In this document: positions 7,868 through 16,239 of the stretch, piece by piece
Position numbering within the stretch: position 1 is the stretch's first letter
How the letters are laid out: the number at the start of each line of letters is the position of its first letter
Assembly (NCBI RefSeq): GCF_000785435.2
Contig: NZ_JTDB02000007.1
Coordinates: 325,476-389,475, forward strand
Source of the DNA: Paraburkholderia sacchari
GTDB lineage: Bacteria; Pseudomonadota; Gammaproteobacteria; Burkholderiales; Burkholderiaceae
Direction: 5' to 3'
Length of the DNA: 64,000 nt
Program-made: the position numbers and the translations under genes
Notes under the pieces: model-generated
Database searches by the model: none
What the model was told of the DNA's origin: nothing
Seen by the model: only the letters and a program-made list of their open reading frames with translations

Positions 7868-9088
7868 CTACTGCGCTTGCGCCTCGACCGATAGGCCGTG
7901 CACGAGCTTGCGCAGGAAGCCCTCGCATGCCGCGAGCTGGTCCAGCGAGACGAATTCGTTGGGCTTGTGCGCCTGCTCGATGTCGCCCGGGCCGCACACC
8001 ACGCTCGGAACGCCGGCGCGCGCGAAGAGGCCCGCTTCGGTGCCGTACGCCACCTTGCGGCGCGTGCGGTCGGCGGTGAGCGCGCGCACGAGCTGGGTGA
8101 TCGCCGCCTGCTCGCTGTCGTCGAGTCCCGGCGCGGCAGCGATTTTCATGAACTCGATCGCGCCCGCCGCGTTTTCGCGCTGCATCTTCGGCACGAGCGT
8201 CTCGCGCGCGTATTGCTCGATGCGCGCGAAGATCGCGTCGGGGTCGAGCGTGGGCAGGTTGCGGAATTCGAAGGCGAAGAGGCATTCGGCCGGCACTGTG
8301 TTGATTGCGTTGCCGCCTTCGATCGTGCTGGTTTGCGCGGTCGTGAACGGCACGTCGTAGAGCTCGTCGAACGGGCCCTTCGCGCGGAACTCGTCGGCGA
8401 TGTCGCGGATATGGCAGATCAGGCGCGCAGCGTATTCGATGGCATTCAGGCCGCGCGGCGTGAGCGACGAATGTGCCGCATGCCCGCGCACGCAGCATTG
8501 ATACGCGTTGATGCCCTTGTGCGCCACGATCGGGCGCATGCTCGTGGGTTCGCCAACGATGCAGCCCTCGGGCTTCACGCCGCGCCTGACGAGATCTTCG
8601 ATCATGAGCGGGGCGCCGACGCAGCCGACTTCCTCGTCGAACGAGAGCGCGAGATGCAGCGGCTTCGCGAGCTTGATCTGCTGGATCTCGGGCACGAGCG
8701 AAAGCGCCGTGCCGATAAAGCCCTTCATGTCGCAAGTGCCGCGTCCATAGAGCAGGCCGTCGCGGATCTCGGGCTTGAACGGGGCGCTGTCCCACTTCTG
8801 GCCGTCGACGGGCACCACATCGGTGTGGCCCGAGAGCACGATGCCGCCATCGGTCGAGCCGTCGTGCGCGGGCAAGGTGGCGAACAGGTTGGCCCATTTG
8901 CCGTTGTGGCCATAGGTGAGCGTCGATTCGATGCCGCGCGCGCGCAGGTCGTCGCGCACGGTCTCGATCAGCCCGAGATTCGGATGGCGGCTGACCGTAT
9001 CCATCGACACGAGACGGGTGACCCAGGGGAGCGCGGCGGGAAGGGAGGCAGGGAGGGACGACTGCGCTGATTCAGCGGCGATGGTCAT
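7868..9088 (-). CDS. argE: acetylornithine deacetylase
   Basis: An M20-family metallohydrolase that removes acetate from N2-acetylornithine in arginine synthesis (cytoplasm). The 406-aa protein shows the di-zinc motifs LSGHTDVVPVDG (His88, Asp90), YGRGTCDMKGFIG, and the catalytic acid region LSFDEEVGCVGAP, followed by GEPTSM and the dimerisation domain (RGHAAHSS). The start ATG 9088 has GGAGT at proper spacing. The terminator at 9144-9173 separates it from mfd, so its promoter must lie in the short interval 9089-9143. It is followed by the PLP dehydratase. Confidence 0.93.
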   Translation of the reverse strand: MTIAAESAQSSLPASLPAALPWVTRLVSMDTVSRHPNLGLIETVRDDLRARGIESTLTYGHNGKWANLFATLPAHDGSTDGGIVLSGHTDVVPVDGQKWDSAPFKPEIRDGLLYGRGTCDMKGFIGTALSLVPEIQQIKLAKPLHLALSFDEEVGCVGAPLMIEDLVRRGVKPEGCIVGEPTSMRPIVAHKGINAYQCCVRGHAAHSSLTPRGLNAIEYAARLICHIRDIADEFRAKGPFDELYDVPFTTAQTSTIEGGNAINTVPAECLFAFEFRNLPTLDPDAIFARIEQYARETLVPKMQRENAAGAIEFMKIAAAPGLDDSEQAAITQLVRALTADRTRRKVAYGTEAGLFARAGVPSVVCGPGDIEQAHKPNEFVSLDQLAACEGFLRKLVHGLSVEAQAQ

Positions 9089-9143
9089 GATGGACTCCAG
9101 CTTGCTTGTCTATCCATATTACCCAAAAAGGACCGCTCAAGCC

Positions 9144-9173
9144 AAAACGCCCGGGCCGAAGCGGCCCGGGCGT
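9144..9173 (-). terminator. intrinsic terminator of mfd
   Basis: A 12-bp GC-rich stem (9147-9158 with 9162-9173) is followed on the - strand by a T-run (the AAAA at 9144-9147 read in reverse). It lies 42 bases after the mfd stop. Confidence 0.8.
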
Positions 9174-9214
9174 GCGATGGCGCGGTGCAATATGCGCCCC
9201 GCGCCGGGGCGTAT

Positions 9215-12200
9215 TCAGCGTGCCGCTGCCCGCGCCGGCGCGCCGAGCGCGCGCAGCGTCTCCTTGACCGTCGCCACGCGCACGGCGAGGTCGGGGCTGC
9301 GCGATTCGATGCGCAGCTTGTCCTGGCCCGCGAGCTTGACGTGCTTGTGCTTCTGCACCATTTCGATGATGCGCATGGCGTCGATGGGCGGATTCGGCAC
9401 GAACTGCAGCCCGATCACGGCCTCGCCCGCGTCGATCTTGGTGATGCCGAGCGGCTTGGCCGCGAGGCGCAGCCGATGCGTTTCGATCAGCGCATGCGCC
9501 TGCGGCGGCATCTTGCCGAAGCGGTCGATTAGCTCCTCCTGAATGCCGTCGATCGAATCGTCGTGCTCGCAGTTCGCAAGGCGCTTGTAGAGCGACAGGC
9601 GCTCCTGGACATCGCCGCAATAGTCGGCCGGCAAGATTGCGGGCGCATGCAAATTGATCTCCGTGGTCGCGGCGAGCGGCGCGTTCAGATCGGGCTCGCG
9701 GCCATCCTTGAGCGCCTTCACGGCGTCGTTGAGCATGTCGGTGTAAAGCTGGAAGCCGATCTCGTGGATTTCGCCCGACTGCTTGTCGCCGAGCACTTCG
9801 CCCGTGCCGCGGATTTCGAGGTCGTGCATCGCGAGATAGAAGCCCGCGCCCAGTTCCTCCATCTGCTGAATCGCTTCGAGACGGCGCTGCGCCTGCTTCG
9901 TGAGGCCCTGCGGGTCGTGCACGAGCAAGTACGCATAAGCCTGGTGGTGCGAGCGCCCGACGCGGCCGCGCAGTTGGTGCAATTGCGCGAGGCCGAATTT
10001 GTCGGAGCGGTGAATGAGGATGGTGTTCGCGGTCGGCACGTCGATGCCGGTCTCGATGATGGTCGTGCACAGCAGCACGTTCGCGCGCTGCGCCACGAAA
10101 TCGCGCATCACGGCTTCGAGTTCGCGCTCGTGCATCTGGCCGTGCGCGACCGCAATGCGCGCCTCGGGCACGAGCGCTTCGAGCATCGCGCGGCGATTCT
10201 CGATGGTTTCGACTTCGTTGTGCAGGAAATAAACCTGGCCGCCGCGCTTGAGCTCGCGCAGCATGGCTTCGCGAATCACGCTGTCTTCCTCGCGGCGCAC
10301 GAAGGTCTTGATGGCGAGGCGCTTTTGCGGCGCGGTCGCGATCACGGAGAAGTCGCGCAGGCCTTCGAGCGCCATGCCGAGCGTGCGCGGAATCGGTGTG
10401 GCGGTGAGCGTGAGCACGTCCACTTCTGCTCGCAGTGCCTTCAGCGCCTCCTTCTGGCGCACGCCGAAACGATGCTCCTCGTCGATGATCACGAGCCCGA
10501 GGCGCTTGAACTGCACATCGGACGACAACAGCTTGTGCGTGCCGATCACGATGTCGACGCTGCCCTCGTTGATCTGCTGAATCGCGCTGCTCACTTCCTT
10601 CGCGGACTTGAAGCGCGAAAGCTCGGCGATGCGCACGGGCCAGTCGGCGAAGCGGTCGGTGAAGGTTTGCGTGTGCTGCTCCGCGAGCAGCGTGGTGGGC
10701 GAGAGGATCGCTACCTGCTTGCCGCCCATCACGGCGATGAACGCAGCGCGCAGCGCCACTTCGGTCTTGCCGAAGCCCACATCGCCGCACACGAGGCGGT
10801 CCATGGGCTTGCCGCTCGTCATGTCGCCGATCACGGCCGCGATGGCCGCCGCCTGGTCGGGCGTTTCCTCGAAGCCGAAGCTCTCCGCGAATTTCACATA
10901 GTCGCGCGGTTCGAGCGCGAACGCGTGGCCCTCGCGCGCGGCGCGGCGCGCGTAGAGGTTGAGCAGCTCGGCAGCGGTGTCGCGGATCTGCTGCGCGGCC
11001 TTGCGGCGCGCCTTTTCCCATTGGCCCGAGCCGAGCGCGTGCAGCGGCGCGCTTTCCGGATCGGCGCCGCTATAGCGCGAAATCACGTGCAGCTGCGAGA
11101 CCGGCACGTAGAGCTTGCTCGCGCTGGCGTATTCGAGGTGCAGAAACTCGGTGTCGCCTTCGCCGAGGTCCATCGTCACGAGCCCGTGGTAGCGGCCGAT
11201 GCCGTGCTGAGCGTGCACGACGGGGTCGCCCACCTTGAGCTCGGAGAGGTCGCGCACCATCGAATCGACGTTGCTCGCCTGTTCCTGGCGGCGGCGTCCC
11301 GCGCGGCGCGCGAGCGGGCCATAGAGCTCGCTTTCGGTGATGATCGCGAGACCTTCGCCGGGCAGCGCGAAGCCGGTCGAGAGCGGCGCCACGCCCAGCG
11401 CGAAACGCTCATCGCTGCCGAGCCAGTCTGCGTAGCTGTCCGCGGACGTGGGGCGCAGATGGTTCTCGGCCAGCAGTTGCGCGATGGTCTCGCGCCGTCC
11501 CGCCGACTCCACCGCGAACAGCACGCGGTTCTTCGTGGCGTTCAGATAATCGCGCAGCGCGGCGAGCGGGTCGTCGGCGTGACGGTCGATCGCGAGGCTC
11601 GGCAGCGCGTTGGCCCAGCCGCCCGCGCTTGCGGCCGGCAGCGCGAGGCGCGCGAACGGCTTGGCGAGCGTGAAGAAGTCCTCGTCGGTCAGGAACAGGC
11701 GCTGCGGCTCAAGGATCGGCCGCTCGCGGTCGTGCGCGAGGAAGTTGTGGCGCTGTTTGGTATCGGCGGTGAAGCGGCGGATCGAGGCGTCGAGGTCGCC
11801 CGAAAACACCAGCTGCGCATTTTCGGGCAGATAGTGGAACAGCGTGGCCGTCTCTTCGAAGAAGAGCGGCAGGTAGTACTCGATGCCTGCGGACGGCACG
11901 CCGTTGCCGATGTCCTTGTAGATGGACGCGCGGCTCGGATCGCCTTCGAACACCTCGCGCCAGCGGCTGCGAAATGCCGTGCGCGCGGCCTCGTCGAATG
12001 GAAACTCGCGGCCCGGCAAGAGGCGGACGTCCTTGACCGGATAGAGGCTGCGCTGGTTGTCGGGGTCGAACGCGCGGATCGAATCGACTTGATCGTCGAA
12101 GAGGTCGATGCGGTACGGCAGCGGCGAGCCCATCGGGAACAGGTCGATCAGCGAGCCGCGCACGCAGTATTCGCCGGGTCGCACGACCTGGCTCACGTGC

Positions 12201-12703
12201 TCGTAGCCCGCCAGCGTGAGCTGCGATTTGAGCTTTGCTTCGTCGAGGCGCTCGCCTTGTGCAAACGAGAACGTATAGGCCGCGAGAAACGACGCGGGCG
12301 GCATGCGGTAGAGCGCGGTCGTGGCCGGGACGATGAGGATGTCGCAGCGGCCTTCGCCGAGATCGTGCAGCGTCGCGAGGCGCTCGGACACGAGGTCCTG
12401 GTGCGGCGAGAACGTGTCGTAGGGCAGCGTTTCCCAGTCGGGCAGCAGGCGCACGCGCGCATCGGGCGCGAAGAACGGGATCTCCTGGGCGAGGCGCTGG
12501 GCGTCCACGGCGCTCGCGCAGATTACCGCGAGCAAAGGCGCGCCCGGCGCGCTCGCGCGCGAAGCCTCGCGATAGCGGGCGATCAGGAGCGCATCGGACG
12601 AGCCGTGCGTGCCGTCGAAGGCAAAGCGCTGCCCCGGTTTGACGATGGCGACCGGAGACGGGGACGAAGACGGCGACTGCTGGGGTGCGGCGATATCGGA
12701 CAT
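9215..12703 (-). CDS. mfd: transcription-repair coupling factor
   Basis: A DNA translocase that removes RNA polymerase stalled at DNA damage and recruits UvrA. The 1162-aa product is near the usual length (about 1150). Order: a UvrB-homology module (residues about 30-400), the CarD-like RNA polymerase interaction domain (VGDPVVHAQHGIGRYHG and LYVPVSQLHVISRY), the RecG-like motor with Walker A GDVGFGKTEVA and DEEH box IIDEEHRFG, then motif III TATPIPRTL, QLRGRVGRSHHQAYAYLL, and the C-terminal autoinhibitory domain. ATG 12703 (MSDIAAPQQ) is preferred to the upstream in-frame TTG at 12712. It diverges from ispD. Confidence 0.97.
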   Translation of the reverse strand: MSDIAAPQQSPSSSPSPVAIVKPGQRFAFDGTHGSSDALLIARYREASRASAPGAPLLAVICASAVDAQRLAQEIPFFAPDARVRLLPDWETLPYDTFSPHQDLVSERLATLHDLGEGRCDILIVPATTALYRMPPASFLAAYTFSFAQGERLDEAKLKSQLTLAGYEHVSQVVRPGEYCVRGSLIDLFPMGSPLPYRIDLFDDQVDSIRAFDPDNQRSLYPVKDVRLLPGREFPFDEAARTAFRSRWREVFEGDPSRASIYKDIGNGVPSAGIEYYLPLFFEETATLFHYLPENAQLVFSGDLDASIRRFTADTKQRHNFLAHDRERPILEPQRLFLTDEDFFTLAKPFARLALPAASAGGWANALPSLAIDRHADDPLAALRDYLNATKNRVLFAVESAGRRETIAQLLAENHLRPTSADSYADWLGSDERFALGVAPLSTGFALPGEGLAIITESELYGPLARRAGRRRQEQASNVDSMVRDLSELKVGDPVVHAQHGIGRYHGLVTMDLGEGDTEFLHLEYASASKLYVPVSQLHVISRYSGADPESAPLHALGSGQWEKARRKAAQQIRDTAAELLNLYARRAAREGHAFALEPRDYVKFAESFGFEETPDQAAAIAAVIGDMTSGKPMDRLVCGDVGFGKTEVALRAAFIAVMGGKQVAILSPTTLLAEQHTQTFTDRFADWPVRIAELSRFKSAKEVSSAIQQINEGSVDIVIGTHKLLSSDVQFKRLGLVIIDEEHRFGVRQKEALKALRAEVDVLTLTATPIPRTLGMALEGLRDFSVIATAPQKRLAIKTFVRREEDSVIREAMLRELKRGGQVYFLHNEVETIENRRAMLEALVPEARIAVAHGQMHERELEAVMRDFVAQRANVLLCTTIIETGIDVPTANTILIHRSDKFGLAQLHQLRGRVGRSHHQAYAYLLVHDPQGLTKQAQRRLEAIQQMEELGAGFYLAMHDLEIRGTGEVLGDKQSGEIHEIGFQLYTDMLNDAVKALKDGREPDLNAPLAATTEINLHAPAILPADYCGDVQERLSLYKRLANCEHDDSIDGIQEELIDRFGKMPPQAHALIETHRLRLAAKPLGITKIDAGEAVIGLQFVPNPPIDAMRIIEMVQKHKHVKLAGQDKLRIESRSPDLAVRVATVKETLRALGAPARAAAR

Positions 12704-12917
12704 AGGGGGCAACAGAGTGGCGAGGCGCTGCTTATCGTATGCGTCGGTTATGTGTCAGTAGCGGGGCGCGCGGTGCAGCGCGCATGCGATCCGGTGAGCG
12801 ACAGTCATTCGTAAGGTAAAGGGGCGCGGCCTGGCGAAGGGCGGGCGACGTATCCGCCACGCCCACCACGCCCGCCAGCGCCGGTTGCGGCGCAGGCCGA
12901 GGGGCCAGAGCGAACGG

Positions 12918-12947
12918 CTGACGTATGGTCAAAGGACCTATTATAAA
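12918..12947 (+). promoter_or_regulatory. candidate promoter for ispD-ispF
   Basis: CTGACG (12918-12923), an 18-base spacer and TATAAA (12942-12947) match sigma-70 hexamers 4/6 and 5/6. They lie about 38 bases upstream of the ispD GTG, inside the mfd-ispD divergent interval. Confidence 0.45.
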
Positions 12948-12985
12948 ATCCGTCCTTTACTTTGACTCATGCGGCCCGCAATACT

Positions 12986-13705
12986 GTGACCTCACGCCTT
13001 TTTGCCCTGATCCCCTGTGCCGGCACCGGCAGCCGCTCGGGATCGGCGATGCCCAAACAATATCGGGCGGTCGCCGGACACGAACTTCTGCACTATACGC
13101 TTGCGGCATTCGACGCCTGCAGCGAATTCACCCAGACGCTCGTGGTTATTTCTCCCGACGATAACCATTTCGACGCGCGCCGCTTCGCCGGCCTGCGCTT
13201 CGCGGTGCGCCGCAAGGGCGGGGCGTCGCGCCAGGCGTCGGTCTACAACGGCCTGATCGCGCTGGCCGAGTTCGGCGCCACCGACGACGATTGGGTGCTC
13301 GTGCACGACGCCGCGCGCCCCGGCATCACGCCCGCGTTGATCCGCTCGCTCGTCGATGCGCTCAAGGACGACCCCGTAGGCGGCATCATGGCGCTGCCCG
13401 TCGCCGACACGCTCAAGCGCGTCGCGCCCCAGCACGTGCCGGGCGGCCCGCGCATCGAGCGCACGCAAGCGCGCGACGGCCTCTGGCAGGCCCAGACCCC
13501 GCAAATGTTCCGCATCGGCATGCTGCGCACGGCGATCGAGCGCGCGCAGCAAGACGGCCACGATCTCACCGACGAAGCGAGCGCCATCGAATGGCTCGGC
13601 CATTCGCCGCGGCTCGTGCAGGGCAGCCTGCGCAACTTCAAGGTGACCTACCCGGAAGACTTCGCACTCGCCGAAGCCATTCTCAGCCGCAATCCTGGAA
13701 ACTGA
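12986..13705 (+). CDS. ispD: 2-C-methyl-D-erythritol 4-phosphate cytidylyltransferase
   Basis: The third step of the MEP isoprenoid pathway: transfers CMP from CTP to methylerythritol phosphate. The 239-aa product has the nucleotide-binding start FALIPCAGTGSRSGSAMPKQY, then RRKGGASRQASVYNGL, the metal/substrate motif VLVHDAARPGITP, and TQARDGLWQAQTPQMF. The start is taken as GTG 12986 (reading MTSRLFALIPCAGTG), where the family sequence begins; a TTG 8 codons upstream is possible. No clear ribosome-binding site is visible for either. ispF follows after 21 bases, so the two are one operon. Confidence 0.95.
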   Translation: MTSRLFALIPCAGTGSRSGSAMPKQYRAVAGHELLHYTLAAFDACSEFTQTLVVISPDDNHFDARRFAGLRFAVRRKGGASRQASVYNGLIALAEFGATDDDWVLVHDAARPGITPALIRSLVDALKDDPVGGIMALPVADTLKRVAPQHVPGGPRIERTQARDGLWQAQTPQMFRIGMLRTAIERAQQDGHDLTDEASAIEWLGHSPRLVQGSLRNFKVTYPEDFALAEAILSRNPGN

Positions 13706-13726
13706 GTTACACGGAACACTTCACAT

Positions 13727-14206
13727 ATGGATATCAGAATCGGACAAGGCTATGACGTGCACGCGCTCGTGCCGGGACGTCCGCTCGTCATTGGCGGCGT
13801 GACCGTGCCTTACGAGCGCGGGCTGCTCGGCCACTCGGACGCCGACGTACTCCTGCACGCGATCACCGATGCGCTGTTCGGCGCCGCTGCGCTCGGCGAC
13901 ATCGGCCGCCATTTCCCGGACACCGACAAGCAGTTCTACGGCGCGAACAGCCGCGTGCTGCTGCGCGAGTGCCTGCGCCGCGTGCAGGAGGCGGGCTTCA
14001 CGCTCGTGAACGTGGACACCACCGTGATTGCGCAGGCGCCGAAGCTTGCGCCGCATATCGAAGCGATGCGCGCATGCATTGCGGAAGATCTGCAACTGCC
14101 GCTCGATCGCGTGAACGTGAAGGCAAAAACCAACGAGAAGCTCGGCTATCTGGGCCGTGGCGAAGGCATCGAAGCGCAGGCGGTTGTGCTGCTCACGCGC
14201 GCTTAG
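13727..14206 (+). CDS. ispF: 2-C-methyl-D-erythritol 2,4-cyclodiphosphate synthase
   Basis: The fifth MEP-pathway step: cyclises CDP-ME 2-phosphate with release of CMP; a trimeric zinc enzyme of the cytoplasm. The 159 aa are full length. Zinc ligands Asp10 and His12 are in GQGYDVHALV; GLLGHSDADVLLHAITDALFGAAALGDIG holds the third ligand and substrate loop; KTNEKLGYLGRGEGIEA is the C-terminal signature. It directly follows ispD and ends before a strong terminator. Confidence 0.97.
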   Translation: MDIRIGQGYDVHALVPGRPLVIGGVTVPYERGLLGHSDADVLLHAITDALFGAAALGDIGRHFPDTDKQFYGANSRVLLRECLRRVQEAGFTLVNVDTTVIAQAPKLAPHIEAMRACIAEDLQLPLDRVNVKAKTNEKLGYLGRGEGIEAQAVVLLTRA

Positions 14207-14230
14207 CAGGCCGTGTGCCTGCTGCCATAA

Positions 14231-14272
14231 CGAGGGCGGTGATTGCATCTGCAATCACCGCCCTCGTTTTTA
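14231..14272 (+). terminator. intrinsic terminator of ispD-ispF
   Basis: A perfect 16-bp stem (14231-14246 with 14251-14266), an ATCT loop and five following T residues. Confidence 0.93.
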
Positions 14273-14344
14273 TTGTCGATTAATTTCCGTTTTTTTCGCC
14301 GCATACTGAAGCCGTATCAAGTCGCACCGGAAGCGGAAAGGTTC

Positions 14345-15493
14345 ATGACGGGACTCGAAAGACGCGTGAAAGGCCTCGACGGTCTCCGGGCACTGGCCGT
14401 GATGCTGGTGTTCCTGTCGCACAAGGCGCACGTCGATGCAATCGACGCAGGCAAGATCGGCGTGTGGCTGTTCTTCCTTATCAGCGGTTATCTCATCATC
14501 GGCGAACTGCATCGCAACCGCCTGCGCGTCGAACAACGCACAGCGCGCCGTGATGCGGTGCTTTATGTATTCTTCGTCAAGCGCACGTTGCGCATCTTCC
14601 CAGTCTATTATTTGCTGCTCATCGCACTCACGATCGCACATGCGTTCTTTTATCAACGCGATGTGAATCTCGGGCTCGCCTGGCATTACGTATTCCTCTC
14701 CAATTTCTGGATCGGCATCGTCCATGATGGATGGCCGGGCTCGGTCTCGCATTTCTGGAGCCTCGCGGTCGAGCAGCAGTTCTATCTGATCGCACCGTTC
14801 GCGCTGCTGTTCACGCGCGCTTCATATCATCTGGCGATATGCATCGTCATGATCTGCTGCGCGGCGCTCGCGCATCTCGTGCTTTATGCCACCGGAGCGA
14901 TCGAGCCGCTCGTCTATGCATTCTCGCCGTGGAATTTCGCCTTGCTCGCGCTCGGCGGCGTGCTGGCTATCTTGTCGATTGGCCGCGCTCGCGTGCCCAT
15001 CGAGGGGAGGGTGCGAAGCGGCGTCTGGTTTGTGCTCGCATGCGCGAGTCTCGTGACATTCGCGCTTGCGCGCGCCGATTGCGACACCTGCGAAGCGGCA
15101 CAGCGCGCCGTCTTGCCCGGCTTGCTCGATATCGGCCTCGCGCTTTCGCTCTGCGCCGTATTTCTATGGCTCGTGCGACGGCAGGACAGCGCGCTCGTGA
15201 GCGCGCTCGAAGCGAGGCCCCTCGCGTATCTGGGTACCATCAGCTACGGGTTCTATCTGTTCCACAATCTGGTGCCGTCGCGTCTGGGCGAGGCCCCGGC
15301 GTTCTATGCAAGCTTGCATGTGCCGCCACTTGCGCAGGACCTGATGTCGCTCGTCATGCAGTTCGCGCTTTCGGTATTGCTTGCGCATCTGTCGTGGCAG
15401 TTGCTGGAAAAGCGCGTGCTCGAGTGGAAGGAGCCGCTCGCCACGGCAATCCGCAGCCGCCTGCCTGCGCGCGCGGCCGCCGGGCGGACTTGA
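14345..15493 (+). CDS. membrane acyltransferase, acyltransferase-3 family (382 aa)
   Basis: An integral membrane O-acyltransferase of the family that decorates polysaccharides, lipids or peptidoglycan. The start shows the family hallmark RVKGLDGLRALAVMLVFLSHK, with an Arg and the catalytic-type His in the first helix region. About ten hydrophobic helices follow, with a conserved FWSLAVEQQFYL motif near residue 140 and SYGFYLFHNL near 305. ATG 14345 is chosen: GGAAAGG precedes it and family similarity starts there; the frame upstream crosses the ispF terminator. There is no SGNH domain. The acceptor is unknown, and no polysaccharide genes lie nearby. Confidence 0.88.
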   Translation: MTGLERRVKGLDGLRALAVMLVFLSHKAHVDAIDAGKIGVWLFFLISGYLIIGELHRNRLRVEQRTARRDAVLYVFFVKRTLRIFPVYYLLLIALTIAHAFFYQRDVNLGLAWHYVFLSNFWIGIVHDGWPGSVSHFWSLAVEQQFYLIAPFALLFTRASYHLAICIVMICCAALAHLVLYATGAIEPLVYAFSPWNFALLALGGVLAILSIGRARVPIEGRVRSGVWFVLACASLVTFALARADCDTCEAAQRAVLPGLLDIGLALSLCAVFLWLVRRQDSALVSALEARPLAYLGTISYGFYLFHNLVPSRLGEAPAFYASLHVPPLAQDLMSLVMQFALSVLLAHLSWQLLEKRVLEWKEPLATAIRSRLPARAAAGRT

Positions 15494-15555
15494 GCAAGGC
15501 GCGCTGAGCCGCTCCTGGCGAGCGACCCACGCGGCTTTCCACACACACACGCATT

Positions 15556-16104
15556 TCAGAACGTCGCGCCGCCCACCTCGCGGTCGCTCGGGCAGAGTTC
15601 GCCGGTTTGCAGCCCGTCGAGCACGCGCAGGATTTCGGCGGCGCTGCGCCCGACGCTCAAATTGTTCACCGTGACGTGCTGAATGACATTATCCGGATCG
15701 ACGATGAACGTCGCCCGCAGCGCTACGCCCGCTTCCTGGTCGCGAATGCCGAGCTGGTCGATCAACTCGCCCTTTACGTCGCCGAAGGCATAGTGGTTCA
15801 GCCGGTCGAGCGCCTTGTTCTCGCGCCGCCACGCGAGTTTCACGTATTCGTTGTCGCAACTGCCGCCCAACAGCACGGTCTCGCGGTCTTCGAACTCTTT
15901 GTGCAACTGAGCGAATGCCGTGATCTCGGTCGGGCAGACCGTCGTGAAATCTTTCGGATAGAAGTAGATCACTTTCCACTTGTCGGGAAAGCTGCGCTCG
16001 GTGAATTCCATGAATGCGGATTCGCCGTTTTCTTCGGGCTGGTTGAAGCCGGGTTTCGCGGCGGTGACAGTGAAGGCTTCGAGTTTGTCGCCAACGGTTT
16101 TCAT
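15556..16104 (-). CDS. AhpC-type peroxiredoxin (182 aa)
   Basis: A thiol peroxidase that reduces H2O2 and organic hydroperoxides. The peroxidatic Cys57 is in FYPKDFTTVCPTE and the resolving-type Cys171 in TGELCPSDR; a third Cys82 is in LGGSCDNEY. The motif arrangement and length resemble the AhpC that pairs with AhpD, rather than the E. coli AhpC/AhpF type, but no ahpD or ahpF is adjacent. AAGGAG precedes the ATG. It stands alone between the acyltransferase gene (converging) and the envZ-like gene, 135 bases downstream of the latter's stop on the same strand. Confidence 0.92.
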   Translation of the reverse strand: MKTVGDKLEAFTVTAAKPGFNQPEENGESAFMEFTERSFPDKWKVIYFYPKDFTTVCPTEITAFAQLHKEFEDRETVLLGGSCDNEYVKLAWRRENKALDRLNHYAFGDVKGELIDQLGIRDQEAGVALRATFIVDPDNVIQHVTVNNLSVGRSAAEILRVLDGLQTGELCPSDREVGGATF

Positions 16105-16239
16105 GGCGTCGCTCCTTGAACGCGGGGCGCACGCGCGCCCCGTGCGCGCGCCTCATGGCCCGATGCTTTCGCTAATTGTGGCAGGGGTGGAGGGCGCGTG
16201 CCACCGGCGTGCGCGGGGGCAGGGGCAACGACGGGGGGC

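Noticed and set aside
9563..12814. 1083-codon open frame antisense to mfd
   Set aside because: Shadow of mfd; composition is Arg/Glu/Ala-rich without domains, and no start site or promoter fits it.
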